Shown here one piece after another: positions 8,838 through 17,087 of a DNA stretch of 64,000 bases. Made by a program: the position numbers and the translations under genes. The stretch is from an uncultured Prevotellaceae bacterium (GTDB lineage: Bacteria; Bacteroidota; Bacteroidia; Bacteroidales; Muribaculaceae): positions 28,385-92,384 of the forward strand of contig ONEL01000010.1 of assembly GCA_900316835.1 (NCBI GenBank), read 5' to 3'. How positions within the stretch are numbered: the first letter of the stretch is position 1; the number at the start of each line of letters is the position of its first letter. The notes under the pieces are model-generated. The model did not search any database, had not been told where the DNA came from, and was given only the letters and a program-made list of their open reading frames with translations.

Positions 8838-9635
8838 CTACATCATTGAGCAGATGATGGTTGCGATGCCGGCGATGGCGCAGTAGATGCCAAAGTAGAT
8901 GAGCTTGCCACGCTTGACGATGCTTATCATCCACTTGCAGGCGAAGCACCCCGAGATGAATGCCGCCAGGAAACCCACCACGAGAGGGAGGGTGGTGATG
9001 TTGTCAAACACGTCGTCGCCTTTCATCATTTTCAACACATCGAGCAGGGCTTCGCCCAGGATGGGAGGAATGACCATCAAGAATGAGAATTGAGCCAGCG
9101 ACTCCTTTTTGTTGCCCAGTAGCAAGCCAGTGGCGATGGTGCTTCCTGAGCGCGAGAGTCCCGGCATCACGGCGCATGCTTGTGCCACGCCAATGATGAG
9201 AGCGTCTTTCCACGATATTTCTTGCTTGATGCGTGGCTTGGCATAGTAGGAGAAAGTGAGCAGTGCCGCAGTCACAAGCAGCATGATGCCCACGATGAGC
9301 AGTCCTGAGCCAAACACTTGCTCAACGTAGTCCTTGAAGAACACTCCCACGATGCCCACGGGAATCATGGAGATGAGGATGTTGATGAAATAGCGTGTCT
9401 CGGCGTTGAGCTCGCACTTAAATAGTCCGCGCACAATCCAGTCGATCTCGCTCCACAAGATTACCAGAGTGCTGAGCACAGTTGCCACATGCACCAGCAC
9501 GGTGAACATGAGGTTGTCGCTGTCTTGCAGTCCAAACAGGTGTGCCCCTATTGCCAAGTGTCCACTACTACTCACCGGCAAGTATTCAGTGAGTCCCTGA
9601 ATAATGCCTAAAATTAAAGCTTGTATCCAGTCCAT
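8838..9635 (-). CDS. uppP: Undecaprenyl-diphosphate phosphatase
   Basis: The 265-residue polytopic membrane protein carries both BacA/UppP signature segments: [17 protein letters not shown] near the N-terminus, with the catalytic Glu and Ser-rich loop, and [18 protein letters not shown] in the middle. About seven or eight hydrophobic helices are visible. It dephosphorylates undecaprenyl pyrophosphate to regenerate the lipid carrier used for peptidoglycan and O-antigen synthesis. It is the second gene of the DUF3098-uppP-truB-queA operon, an order usual in Bacteroidales. Confidence 0.96.
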   Translation of the reverse strand: MDWIQALILGIIQGLTEYLPVSSSGHLAIGAHLFGLQDSDNLMFTVLVHVATVLSTLVILWSEIDWIVRGLFKCELNAETRYFINILISMIPVGIVGVFFKDYVEQVFGSGLLIVGIMLLVTAALLTFSYYAKPRIKQEISWKDALIIGVAQACAVMPGLSRSGSTIATGLLLGNKKESLAQFSFLMVIPPILGEALLDVLKMMKGDDVFDNITTLPLVVGFLAAFISGCFACKWMISIVKRGKLIYFGIYCAIAGIATIICSMM

Positions 9636-9693
9636 AAAGAGGGATTAAATGATGTGAAAATAAAGTGGGCTTCGACCACACATGTAGTGTGCC

Positions 9694-10002
9694 TTAGCCT
9701 TCTACTTCTTCCTTGTTTTTCTTTCCGCGATAGAGGATGGCGGGAACCATGAGCAGGAATCCCACAAAGGTGATGAATGGCGCTACCACGATGCGTGTTG
9801 AGTTGAACACGTCGTTGTTGAAGGAAGAGCCGTTGTTGGCCGAACCAGCCATCATGAAAAATCCTAGCGCGATGAGAGCCAGCGATATTGCTATCATGAT
9901 GTAGTTAAGCTTGTTAAGTGGGAGACTTTCGCTCGTTTTTCCTGTTGCAGCACTAGTGCTGTTGAGGGTGGGTTGTTTCTTGTTTGCTTGAGCCATACTC
10001 AT
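9694..10002 (-). CDS. DUF3098 small membrane protein
   Basis: The 102-residue protein has a Ser/Thr/Asn-rich N-terminal 30 residues, then two hydrophobic segments (YIMIAISLALIALGFFMMAG and IVVAPFITFVGFLLMVPAIL) joined by a short polar loop (SANNGSSFNNDVFNSTR) and a basic C-terminus. This two-helix layout and its place before uppP match the DUF3098 family, which in Bacteroidota usually sits between ftsX and uppP. No ftsX lies upstream here: the gene starts the operon and faces a divergent TPR gene. Function is unknown; a link to cell-division or cell-wall export is only suggested by the usual neighbours. Two nearby ATGs (10002 and 9996) are possible starts. Confidence 0.75.
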   Translation of the reverse strand: MSMAQANKKQPTLNSTSAATGKTSESLPLNKLNYIMIAISLALIALGFFMMAGSANNGSSFNNDVFNSTRIVVAPFITFVGFLLMVPAILYRGKKNKEEVEG

Positions 10003-10055
10003 TCAATAGATGATTAATAACTTTTTAGCAGGGCGCTACTGCCCTAATTTCGTTG

Positions 10056-10063
10056 CAAAATTA
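10056..10063 (-). promoter_or_regulatory. Promoter -7 element for the DUF3098-uppP-truB-queA operon
   Basis: CAAAATTA on the plus strand reads TAATTTTG on the minus strand, 53 bases before the DUF3098 start. The leader would include a small GC hairpin (AGGGC/GCCCT, about 10029-10044). The rest of the 391-base gap 10003-10393 is AT-rich and shows no credible gene. Confidence 0.5.
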
Positions 10064-10335
10064 CAATATCAAAACCCGTTTGTCAATATCTAAGCCTCTT
10101 TTTTTCAATTTTTTTCACTCAAAAGGTATTTTGCAACACCCTCCACGCAGGTAGAATTCCTTTAGTAACTTTAATCTCAGAATAGTTACACTACTGTTAT
10201 TGCAATGTTGTTGTGTGTGGCAAAAAGCGTCTGTTATCCTAAAAAATGAGGGGTAGGGTGGCAAGAAAAATGGCTTTTTCAAGAGTTTTTTTAAATTAAT
10301 TTTGCGTTTTGCTTTTAAAATCGGTAAATATCTAT

Positions 10336-10343
10336 TACTTTTG
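10336..10343 (+). promoter_or_regulatory. Promoter -7 element for the TPR gene
   Basis: TActTTTG fits the -7 consensus; TTTG at 10308-10311 is a possible -33 element with a slightly long 24-base spacer. Confidence 0.5.
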
Positions 10344-10393
10344 CACCGCAAAAATAAAAACGTAAAATAAAAACACAGAATAAGATACACACT

Positions 10394-11065
10394 ATGGCAA
10401 AGAAAAAAAATCAAGAAACCCGCACAAAACTTGAGGATATCAACGAGTCATTGTCGGGAATCGAGCAGAAATTTGAACAACACAAGAAGGTTATTTACTG
10501 GATTGTGATTGCGATTTTGATTATCGCACTCCTCGTGTGGGGATATTTCAAGTTCGTCTATGGTCCTAACTATGAGAAAGCTAAGAAGGACCTGAGCAAA
10601 GCCGACACCGAGCTGCTCATCAAGAACGACTCTACCGCGGCTCTCAAGAGCTACGAGAAAATCGCTAAGAACTACAGCAACCCCGCCGGTAACCGCGCTA
10701 AACTCTCGGCGGCTACTATCCTCTATGGTCAGGGCGACTATAAGAAGGCTCTCAACTACCTTGAGGACTATTCTCCCAAGGGTGAGATTGCCGGTCCCGC
10801 TTCGCAAGCGCTGCTGGGCGACTGCTATGTGAACAATAAAAATCTTGACAAGGCAGTTTCGGCCTACGACAAGGCTATCAAGCTCGCCGGCGAGAACAAG
10901 GTGCTTGTGGCAAGCATTATGCAAAAGAAGGCTAACGTGCTTCACAGCCAGAAGAAATATAAAGAAGAGCTTGATCTCTACGAGCAACTCGAGACCAAGT
11001 ACATGGGTCCTGGCGCTATGGATGCTCAAATTGAGCGCGCAAAGACCATGATGGGCGGTAAATAA
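10394..11065 (+). CDS. Tail-out membrane protein with tetratricopeptide repeats
   Basis: This 223-residue protein has a charged coiled-coil-like N-terminus (residues 1-33), one transmembrane helix (VIYWIVIAILIIALLVWGYF, about 34-53) and then at least three TPR units. These include TAALKSYEKIAKNYSNPAG, DYKKALNYLEDYSP and NLDKAVSAYDKAIKLAGENK. The layout resembles YfgM-type proteins, in which a short cytoplasmic tail precedes a periplasmic TPR domain that binds partners such as chaperones or secretion components. In other Bacteroidales a similar TPR gene sits near ribH, but here it stands between uppP and pyrH. It has its own promoter and a strong terminator at 11119-11158. The partner is unknown. 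Confidence 0.75.
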   Translation: MAKKKNQETRTKLEDINESLSGIEQKFEQHKKVIYWIVIAILIIALLVWGYFKFVYGPNYEKAKKDLSKADTELLIKNDSTAALKSYEKIAKNYSNPAGNRAKLSAATILYGQGDYKKALNYLEDYSPKGEIAGPASQALLGDCYVNNKNLDKAVSAYDKAIKLAGENKVLVASIMQKKANVLHSQKKYKEELDLYEQLETKYMGPGAMDAQIERAKTMMGGK

Positions 11066-11118
11066 TCATCGAGATTGTGAAAACGCAAGTTTTTCTATTA
11101 TCTTAGGGACAAAAAGAG

Positions 11119-11158
11119 AGTTGGACACGGCGGCTTGTCGCTTAGTCCAACTTTTTTT
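11119..11158 (+). terminator. Rho-independent terminator between the TPR gene and pyrH
   Basis: AGTTGGAC (11119-11126) pairs with GTCCAACT (11145-11152) and a run of T residues follows. An in-frame upstream start for pyrH at 11135 would lie inside this hairpin, which argues for the pyrH start at 11204. Confidence 0.85.
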
Positions 11159-11203
11159 CATAGTAACATAATAAACACACACATACACACACAAATACTT
11201 AAC

Positions 11204-11917
11204 ATGGAAACAAAATACAAGCGCATACTTCTTAAGCTCAGCGGTGAGTCGCTGATGGGCGAACAAGGTTACGGCATCGACCGCCAGCGTGTGGACGACT
11301 ATGCCGAGCAAATAAAGGAAATAGTAGATGCCGGAGTGCAAGTGGCAATTGTGATAGGTGGTGGAAACATCTTCCGTGGACTCTCGGGAGCCGCTAAGGG
11401 CTTCGACCGCGTGAAGGGCGACCAAATGGGTATGCTGGCAACCGTTATCAACTCGCTGGCACTATCGTCGGCACTGGAAGCAGTGGGTCAGAAAGCACAG
11501 GTGTTTACCGCTATTGCCATGACACCCATTGGCGAGCAGTATACCAAGTGGCGCGCCATTGAGGCGATGGAACAGGGCAAGGTGGCAATCATGTCGTGTG
11601 GCACTGGCAATCCCTTCTTCACCACCGACACTGGTAGCACCTTGCGAGGCATTGAGGTTGAGGCCGACGTCATGCTCAAGGGCACTCGTGTGGATGGCAT
11701 CTACACCGCCGACCCCGAGAAGGACCCCACCGCCACTAAGTTTGACAGTATCACCTACGACGAGATTATTGCTCGCGGTCTCAAAGTGATGGACATGACC
11801 GCCACTGTGATGGCTAAGGAAAATAGCCTTCCTATCCACGTGTTTAACATGGACGAGAAAGGAAACTTGCGCAAGGTAATAGTCGGTGAGCCCATAGGCA
11901 CCGTTGTGACTCCCTAG
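11204..11917 (+). CDS. pyrH: UMP kinase
   Basis: The start is the ATG at 11204 (METKYKRILLKLSGESL), giving 237 residues, the usual PyrH length; an earlier in-frame start at 11135 falls within the preceding terminator. The amino-acid-kinase fold shows in KLSGESLMG (phosphate loop), VAIVIGGGNIFRG, GNPFFTTDTGSTLRG (acceptor and allosteric region) and DGIYTADPEKDPTATKFDSITY. The enzyme phosphorylates UMP to UDP with ATP and is an essential, allosterically controlled step of pyrimidine synthesis; active as a cytoplasmic hexamer in other bacteria. It is convergent with the outer-membrane gene that ends only 8 bases downstream. Confidence 0.96.
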   Translation: METKYKRILLKLSGESLMGEQGYGIDRQRVDDYAEQIKEIVDAGVQVAIVIGGGNIFRGLSGAAKGFDRVKGDQMGMLATVINSLALSSALEAVGQKAQVFTAIAMTPIGEQYTKWRAIEAMEQGKVAIMSCGTGNPFFTTDTGSTLRGIEVEADVMLKGTRVDGIYTADPEKDPTATKFDSITYDEIIARGLKVMDMTATVMAKENSLPIHVFNMDEKGNLRKVIVGEPIGTVVTP

Positions 11918-11925
11918 AATACCTT

Positions 11926-12705
11926 CTAGAACTCTACACCAGCCTTGAGCAGAAGGTTGTGGAAGATGGCGTTCTTGTCTAGATAGGAGCTACCGCTCTT
12001 GTCGGGGATAGCGCCAGGTGTGTCGCCAGTGCACCATAGCTTGTAGTGAGCGGTGTGTAGCGCATAGCCCACTCCCACGTTGAACGAGAAGAACTGGTTG
12101 CTCTTGAAATGGTAACCAATGGTGGGAGACGTGTAGAATCCCTTGTGGTTAATAAATGTAGCACCCACTTTGAGGCTTACAAATGGGGTGTTGCTACTCT
12201 CGTTCTTGAAGCTATAGCGTCCCTCGGCATAGATGGGGATAAAGGGGTAACGCCAGTTGGGGTCGTTCTCCTCGGGTTGTGCCTTGTCGGTGCGTTGTGG
12301 GTAGGATTTAAGCACAGGATTGAAGTTGTGGATACCAATACCGGCGCCCAAGTAGGCACGTGGAGTGATGGCGTAGCCAAAAGAGGTTTCGATGAGCCAA
12401 AAGTTATTGCGTGGTTGCCCCATTCCCATTGAGTATCCCAGGTCGATAAATCCACGAAATTTAGCTGTGTCGTAGTTTTTCTTGCGGGTTTCGTGGCTTA
12501 TGTGGTCAATGTCGCTCATGGCAAATGTGTAGTTCATGCCATTAAGTGTTTCCACTTCTACTTGTTGCTCGTTGCGCGAGGTGATAATTCCCTCAATCAC
12601 TTGCCCGTTGCGCAGGTGAATCTTAACCTTAGGCACCACGTCGAGTGCCATCATGTGTGTAGACATGGCTATTGCCATAATCAAGATTAATAGTGTTTTT
12701 TTCAT
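11926..12705 (-). CDS. Outer-membrane beta-barrel protein, family unknown
   Basis: The 259-residue protein begins with a signal peptide (KKTLLILIMAIAMSTHMMA). A short domain of about 45 residues follows (KVKIHLRNGQVIEGIITSRNE) that resembles a small SH3/Sm-like strand set seen in other Bacteroidota envelope proteins. The rest alternates hydrophobic and polar residues as in an outer-membrane barrel (GFIDLGYSMGMGQPRNNFW, FGYAITPRAYLGAGIGI, PFVSLKVGATFI, FFSFNVGVGYAL) and ends in Phe (LLLKAGVEF), the typical barrel-assembly terminal residue. Eight strands would fit. Substrate and role are unknown. Its upstream region contains two short tandem arrays that could affect expression. Confidence 0.6.
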   Translation of the reverse strand: MKKTLLILIMAIAMSTHMMALDVVPKVKIHLRNGQVIEGIITSRNEQQVEVETLNGMNYTFAMSDIDHISHETRKKNYDTAKFRGFIDLGYSMGMGQPRNNFWLIETSFGYAITPRAYLGAGIGIHNFNPVLKSYPQRTDKAQPEENDPNWRYPFIPIYAEGRYSFKNESSNTPFVSLKVGATFINHKGFYTSPTIGYHFKSNQFFSFNVGVGYALHTAHYKLWCTGDTPGAIPDKSGSSYLDKNAIFHNLLLKAGVEF

Positions 12706-12730
12706 GTTTTAATTAGGGGTAGGATAGGAT

Positions 12731-12810
12731 AGGAGTTACTAGGAATTACTAGGAGTTGCTAGGAGTTGCTGGGAGCTACTAGGAGTTACTAGGAGTTGCT
12801 AGGAGTTGCT
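12731..12810. repeat. Tandem repeat, 8 copies of a 10-bp unit
   Basis: Eight contiguous units of consensus AGGAGTTRCT, each exactly 10 bases, with single-base variants (for example AGGAATTACT and GGGAGCTACT). The array lies 26 bases upstream of the outer-membrane gene's start and downstream of the ABC transporter. Imperfect units (AGGATAGGAT) precede it at 12721. Confidence 0.9.
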
Positions 12811-12831
12811 GGGGGGATTGTGGATTTTATA

Positions 12832-12876
12832 TTAATCATTATAATCATTATAATCATTATAGTCATTATAGTCATT
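12832..12876. repeat. Tandem repeat, 5 copies of a 9-bp unit
   Basis: Five units of consensus ATARTCATT (first copy TTAATCATT), ending 3 bases before the ABC transporter's stop codon on the opposite reading direction. It is separate in sequence and period from the 10-bp array 21 bases away. Confidence 0.85.
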
Positions 12877-12878
12877 AA

Positions 12879-14705
12879 CTAAAATGTTTGCATGTCTACT
12901 AGGTGCTTGTAGTTGCCTCCTAGTGCCATGAGTTGGTCGTGGCGACCTTGTTCTACCACTTTGCCGTCGTGCATGACATAGATGAGGTCGGCATTCTTGA
13001 TGGTCGACAGGCGGTGGGCTATGACCAGTGTTGTGCGCCCATGCATGAGCTTGTCGAGAGCCTCCTGCACCAGGTGCTCACTCTCGGTGTCGAGTGCCGA
13101 GGTGGCCTCGTCGAGGATGAGAATGGGGGGATTCTTGAGGATGGCGCGTGCAATGCTGATGCGCTGTCGCTGACCACCTGAGAGTTTGCACCCCCTGTCG
13201 CCAATGTTAGTGTCGAAGCCGTGCTCGCTAGCCATAATGAAGTCGTAGGCATTAGCTATGCGAGCGGCTTGCTCCACCTGCTCGAGAGTGGCGTTTTCCA
13301 CGCCAAAGGCGATGTTGTTGAAGAATGAGTCGTTGAAGAGAATGGCTTCCTGGTTCACATTGCCCATGAGCGACCTCAGTTGCGACACGCTAAAGTTGCG
13401 TATGTCCACATCGTCGATGGTGATAGACCCCTCGTTCACGTCGTAGAAGCGCGGTAGCAAGTCGGCAATAGTGGTTTTTCCTGAGCCACTTTGTCCCACC
13501 AGCGCCACCGTCTTGCCACATGGAATGCTGATGTTCACACCGTCGATTACCCAAGCATCTTGATAGCGAAATCTCACATTGTTATAGCTTATACCCTGAC
13601 TAAGCGCTGTGAGTTCCACGGGCTCGGCAGGGTTGGTGATGGGGTTGTTGGCTCCAAGTATCTTGTCGATGCGCTGCATTGATGCCATGCCACGCTGAAT
13701 GTTGTAGCTCGCCTTGGAGAAATCCTTAGCGGGATTGATGATGCTATAGAAAATCACCATGTAGTAGATGAACTTGGGCGCGGTGATGGCATCGGTGCCG
13801 TTGAGGATGAGCGTGCCACCAAACCACAGCACAACGGCTATGGTTGCTGTGCCCAGGAATTCACTCATGGGGTGCGCCAGCTCGTAGCGACGGTTCATGC
13901 GTCGCGAGATGTTGCGATATTTCTCGTTTTCGCCGCTAAAGCGTCGCATCACCTTGTCCTCGGCATTAAAAGCCTTGATGATGCGCAGTCCGCTGATGGT
14001 CTCCTCAATGTTTGACATGATGGTTCCCAGCTGGTTTTGCTGCTCAAGCGAAGCTCGCTTGAGGTACTTGCCCACTCGGCCCATGATGAGTCCCGCCACA
14101 GGCAGCAAGATAAATACAAAGAGCGTTAGTTGCCAGCTCACAAAGAGCATCATTGCCAGGCACACAACAATCATGATGGGATTCTTGAACATCATGTCGA
14201 GCGACATCATGATGGAATTCTCCACCTCGGTCACGTCGCCGCTCATGCGCGCCATCACGTCGCCCTTGCGCTCGCTAGAGAAGAAGCCAATGGGCAGCGA
14301 CACAAGTTTGTTGTAGATCATGGCTCGCAAGTCGCGCACCACGCCAGTGCGAAGCGAAATCATGAAATAGGCTGCCATGTAGGCACTGCCTGTTTTCAAT
14401 CCTGTCATCACCACCAGCGCAGCCGCTATGCATGCCAGAGCCACGCTCTTGCCACTGGAGGCGATGATGGTTTGCACATAGTAGTAGAAGTTGTTCACCA
14501 CCACCTTGTCGATGCTCGCCGAGCCCCAAGGGGTGTAGCTATAGGTTGCTGTGTTGAGCTCAAATAGCATTTCCAGTATGGGTATGATGAGCGCGAAGGA
14601 GAACAGCGTGAGCAGTGCCGCCAGGATGTTGAACACGATGTTCAGCGCCAGCTGCTTCTTGTAGGGAGGCACAAATCGCCTTAGTATTTTAAAAAAACCT
14701 TTCAT
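12879..14705 (-). CDS. ABC transporter, fused permease and ATPase (MsbA-like)
   Basis: I place the start at the ATG at 14705 (MKGFFKILRRFVPPYKKQ), giving 608 residues; a TTG ten codons earlier lies inside the promoter -7 element. Residues 1-330 carry six transmembrane helices. The C-terminal ATPase has Walker A GQSGSGKTT, signature LSGGQRQR, Walker B ILILDEATSALD and the switch histidine in TLVIAHRLSTI. The half-transporter forms a homodimer that flips lipids or exports hydrophobic compounds. Similarity of layout to MsbA suggests lipid A-core export, but several paralogues in this phylum look alike. It is alone with its own promoter. Confidence 0.85.
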   Translation of the reverse strand: MKGFFKILRRFVPPYKKQLALNIVFNILAALLTLFSFALIIPILEMLFELNTATYSYTPWGSASIDKVVVNNFYYYVQTIIASSGKSVALACIAAALVVMTGLKTGSAYMAAYFMISLRTGVVRDLRAMIYNKLVSLPIGFFSSERKGDVMARMSGDVTEVENSIMMSLDMMFKNPIMIVVCLAMMLFVSWQLTLFVFILLPVAGLIMGRVGKYLKRASLEQQNQLGTIMSNIEETISGLRIIKAFNAEDKVMRRFSGENEKYRNISRRMNRRYELAHPMSEFLGTATIAVVLWFGGTLILNGTDAITAPKFIYYMVIFYSIINPAKDFSKASYNIQRGMASMQRIDKILGANNPITNPAEPVELTALSQGISYNNVRFRYQDAWVIDGVNISIPCGKTVALVGQSGSGKTTIADLLPRFYDVNEGSITIDDVDIRNFSVSQLRSLMGNVNQEAILFNDSFFNNIAFGVENATLEQVEQAARIANAYDFIMASEHGFDTNIGDRGCKLSGGQRQRISIARAILKNPPILILDEATSALDTESEHLVQEALDKLMHGRTTLVIAHRLSTIKNADLIYVMHDGKVVEQGRHDQLMALGGNYKHLVDMQTF

Positions 14706-14732
14706 TGTTATGTCATGAGCAAGAAGTGGTGG

Positions 14733-14740
14733 CAAAAGTA
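14733..14740 (-). promoter_or_regulatory. Promoter -7 element for the MsbA-like gene
   Basis: CAAAAGTA on the plus strand reads TACTTTTG on the minus strand, 28 bases before the ATG at 14705. Its position rules out the upstream TTG at 14735 as a start codon. Confidence 0.6.
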
Positions 14741-14917
14741 CATAAAAAAAAGCGTTTTAGCAAGTTGTTCATTGGTGAGTTGCGCAAAACCTTGTTCGCT
14801 TGCATTATTTCATTGTTTGTGGGCAATTTTCATTATCTTGCTGAAATAGATTTGTAACATCATGTTATTTTTCATAATTTTGTAAAATATAAATTAGAAA
14901 GATATACTCCGAAGGAA

Positions 14918-16081
14918 ATGCTCATGAAAATTCACAATAAGTTTAATAAGCAAGAATATATAATTTACGCAATAATAATAGTGCTGATGTTTATTATTCC
15001 CACTGTTAGCACTCTTTTTCATGGTCATGACATTGACGACACACAGTTCTTGTGGAACGACACGGTCAAGAACTTTAAATCTATAGCAATTTTTGTTCTT
15101 GCTCTTGCTGTTCATGATTTGTTCATAGCTCCGCTATTGGTCTACAAGCACAAGGTGCTGGCTTATTTCGTTGGCTTTGTGATCTTGCTTGGGGTGTTCT
15201 ATGGCTACAAGTGTGCTACCCATCCCAAGGAACCCACGTTGCCACCGGCAGTGACCGATGTCAGGATGTTGCCTTCACAGCCCCCCGGCATTAAAAACAT
15301 GCCCCCCATAGCTCCGCCTCTCACTCAGCGTCACGACATAATCACGATGATATTACTAGTGTTTGGATTTGGAACTAACATTGGTGTTAAGTTCTACTCG
15401 CGTTCTCTCTCGGCTCGCAAGGAGATGGAAGACTTGGAGAAAGAGAACCTTACACAAAAGATGGAGCACCTGCGTTACCAAATTCATCCGCACTTCTTCA
15501 TGAACACGCTCAACAACATCCATGCTCTGGTTGATATCGACCCTGAGAAGGCTAAGGAGAGCATCATAGACCTGTCGCGGCTCATGCGCTATGTACTCTA
15601 TGAGTGCAATCACGACTATGTGATGGCGGCTAAGGAGATGGGCTTTATGGAAAACTATGTTAAACTCATGCGCATCCGCTATAACGGCAATCTCAAGTTC
15701 ATGCTAACAACTCCCGACGACGGCACGCAGGTGTGGTTACCGCCATTAATCTTCATCTCCTTTGTGGAGAATGCCTTCAAGCATGGTGTGAGTACCACCA
15801 AGCCTTCGTTTATTGAGATAAAAGGTAAAATTTACCATGGCGATGATCAAGAGAGTCGCTTGCTATGGACTTGCCGCAACAGCAAGCGACAGGACAACAA
15901 TAACGGCACTGGCAAGGTGAGTGAAGCCAGTGGTGTGGGCTTGAGCAATATCAGGCATCGACTCGACCTGATGTTTGGCAAGAACTACACCCTCAACATT
16001 ACCGATGGCGAGAAAGAATTCCTGGTTGAGATGGACATTCCCGTCAAGACTAGCGACCCTGAAGCTATACACAATGCATAA
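14918..16081 (+). CDS. LytS/YehU-type membrane sensor histidine kinase
   Basis: The 387-residue protein has about four hydrophobic segments before residue 170 (YIIYAIIIVLMFIIPTVS, IAIFVLALAVHDLFIAPLLV, VLAYFVGFVILLGVFYG, IITMILLVFGFGTNIGV) with a Pro-rich loop (PPGIKNMPPIAPP). A short coiled coil (ARKEMEDLEKENLTQKME) leads to the His_kinase motif RYQIHPHFFMNTLNNIHAL, with the phosphorylated His in QIHPHF. The ATPase part has PPLIFISFVENAFKHG (N box) and GVGLSNIRHRLDLMFG (G box). It pairs with the LytTR regulator downstream. Start codons at 14918 and 14924 both follow AAGGAA. Its last codons and stop lie inside a heptamer repeat array. Confidence 0.93.
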   Translation: MLMKIHNKFNKQEYIIYAIIIVLMFIIPTVSTLFHGHDIDDTQFLWNDTVKNFKSIAIFVLALAVHDLFIAPLLVYKHKVLAYFVGFVILLGVFYGYKCATHPKEPTLPPAVTDVRMLPSQPPGIKNMPPIAPPLTQRHDIITMILLVFGFGTNIGVKFYSRSLSARKEMEDLEKENLTQKMEHLRYQIHPHFFMNTLNNIHALVDIDPEKAKESIIDLSRLMRYVLYECNHDYVMAAKEMGFMENYVKLMRIRYNGNLKFMLTTPDDGTQVWLPPLIFISFVENAFKHGVSTTKPSFIEIKGKIYHGDDQESRLLWTCRNSKRQDNNNGTGKVSEASGVGLSNIRHRLDLMFGKNYTLNITDGEKEFLVEMDIPVKTSDPEAIHNA

Positions 16082-16202
16082 TTCATAATGCACAATTCAT
16101 AATGCACAATTCACAATGCACAATTCACAATGCATAATGCACAATTCATAATGCACAATTCATAATGCACAATGCGTAATGCACAATTCATAATTCATAA
16201 TG
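16070..16202. repeat. Perfect-register heptamer array, 19 units of CAYAATK
   Basis: Nineteen contiguous 7-base units run without a register break from 16070 to 16202, in the forms CACAATG, CATAATT, CATAATG and CACAATT, with one CGTAATG. The array begins inside the last codons of the histidine kinase gene (the stop is in unit 2) and fills most of the gap before the response-regulator gene at 16271. Degenerate AT-rich copies follow to about 16250. Confidence 0.95.
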
Positions 16203-16270
16203 CTTAATGCAAAATTCACGAATATAATTTTTAATGCTTAATATATAATTACTTTAACTTCCTTAACACT

Positions 16271-16996
16271 ATGATACGTTGCATAGCAATCGACGATGAG
16301 CCCCTGGCACTGCAGCAAATGGAGAGCTACATCAGCAAAATTCCTTATCTAGAACTGGTGGCAAAATGCCAGTGTGCCACCGACGCTAAGAGCATTATTG
16401 ACAATGACAAGGTAGATGCCATCTTTTGCGACATCAACATGCCCGAGCTCAATGGGCTCGACTTTGTGAAGTCGCTCAAGAATCCCCCAATGGTGGTCTT
16501 CACTACGGCCTATAGCGAGTATGCCATCGATGGCTTTAAACTCGATGCTGTAGACTATTTGCTCAAGCCTTTTGGTCTTGACGATTTCAGGAAAGCTACC
16601 GAGAAGATCAAGAAGCGCTACGACGCTCAACGCATGCTACAAGAAGTGAGCCAGGTGGATGAGGATGATGCCATCTTCTTGAAAACGGAGTATAAGATAG
16701 TGCGCATCAACGTGAGCGACATCCACTATGTGGAAGCAATGAGCGAATATCTGCGCATCTATGTTGATGGTGCCACTCGCCCCATCATTGTGCTCATGAG
16801 CATGAAGAAGATGGAGGAGCGCCTGCCCTCGTCAAGTTTCATGCGTGTGCATCGCTCATTTATCATCAATCTCAAGAAAATTAAGGAAGTGAGCAAGAAC
16901 CGCATCTCGCTCGGGGAAGATGTGGATGTTCCCATTGGCGACAGCTACCGCGACAATTTTAATGCCTACATCAACAGCAAGTTCTTGACGAAATAG
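16271..16996 (+). CDS. LytTR-family response regulator
   Basis: The 241-residue protein starts with a receiver domain (IAIDDEPLALQQMESY; phosphoacceptor Asp54 in IFCDINMPELNGLDFV; TTAYSEYAIDGF; DYLLKPFG with the conserved Lys). It ends with a LytTR DNA-binding domain (IVRINVSDIHYVEAMSEYLRIY and SSFMRVHRSFIINLKKIKEV). It is the partner of the histidine kinase 190 bases upstream. In this class the regulator activates nearby or envelope-related promoters by binding paired 9-10 bp direct repeats. No target gene is evident beside it, since pckA is convergent. A bidirectional terminator follows at 17028. Confidence 0.95.
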   Translation: MIRCIAIDDEPLALQQMESYISKIPYLELVAKCQCATDAKSIIDNDKVDAIFCDINMPELNGLDFVKSLKNPPMVVFTTAYSEYAIDGFKLDAVDYLLKPFGLDDFRKATEKIKKRYDAQRMLQEVSQVDEDDAIFLKTEYKIVRINVSDIHYVEAMSEYLRIYVDGATRPIIVLMSMKKMEERLPSSSFMRVHRSFIINLKKIKEVSKNRISLGEDVDVPIGDSYRDNFNAYINSKFLTK

Positions 16997-17027
16997 CGAA
17001 GCTATTGTTGTCATTAGGATTGATAAA

Positions 17028-17063
17028 ACAATCGCCGCAAGTAAAAGAGCTTGCGGCGATTGT
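17028..17063. terminator. Bidirectional terminator between the response regulator and pckA
   Basis: ACAATCGCCGCAAG (17028-17041) pairs perfectly with CTTGCGGCGATTGT (17050-17063) around an 8-base loop, with T-rich sequence on either side; the two genes converge on it. Confidence 0.9.
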
Positions 17064-17087
17064 TGTGTTATAAAAGAATGAAAGAGA

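Noticed and set aside
10115..10414. 99-codon minus-strand ORF in the gap upstream of the TPR gene
   Set aside because: It covers the TPR promoter and leader and reads as Phe/Leu/Lys-rich low-complexity sequence.
12731..12810. CRISPR or operator array
   Set aside because: The 10-base units are contiguous with no spacers and no cas genes are in the window; a regulator site array cannot be shown.
16070..16202. CRISPR array
   Set aside because: Units of 7 bases follow without spacers; a CRISPR has 20-50 base repeats separated by unique spacers.
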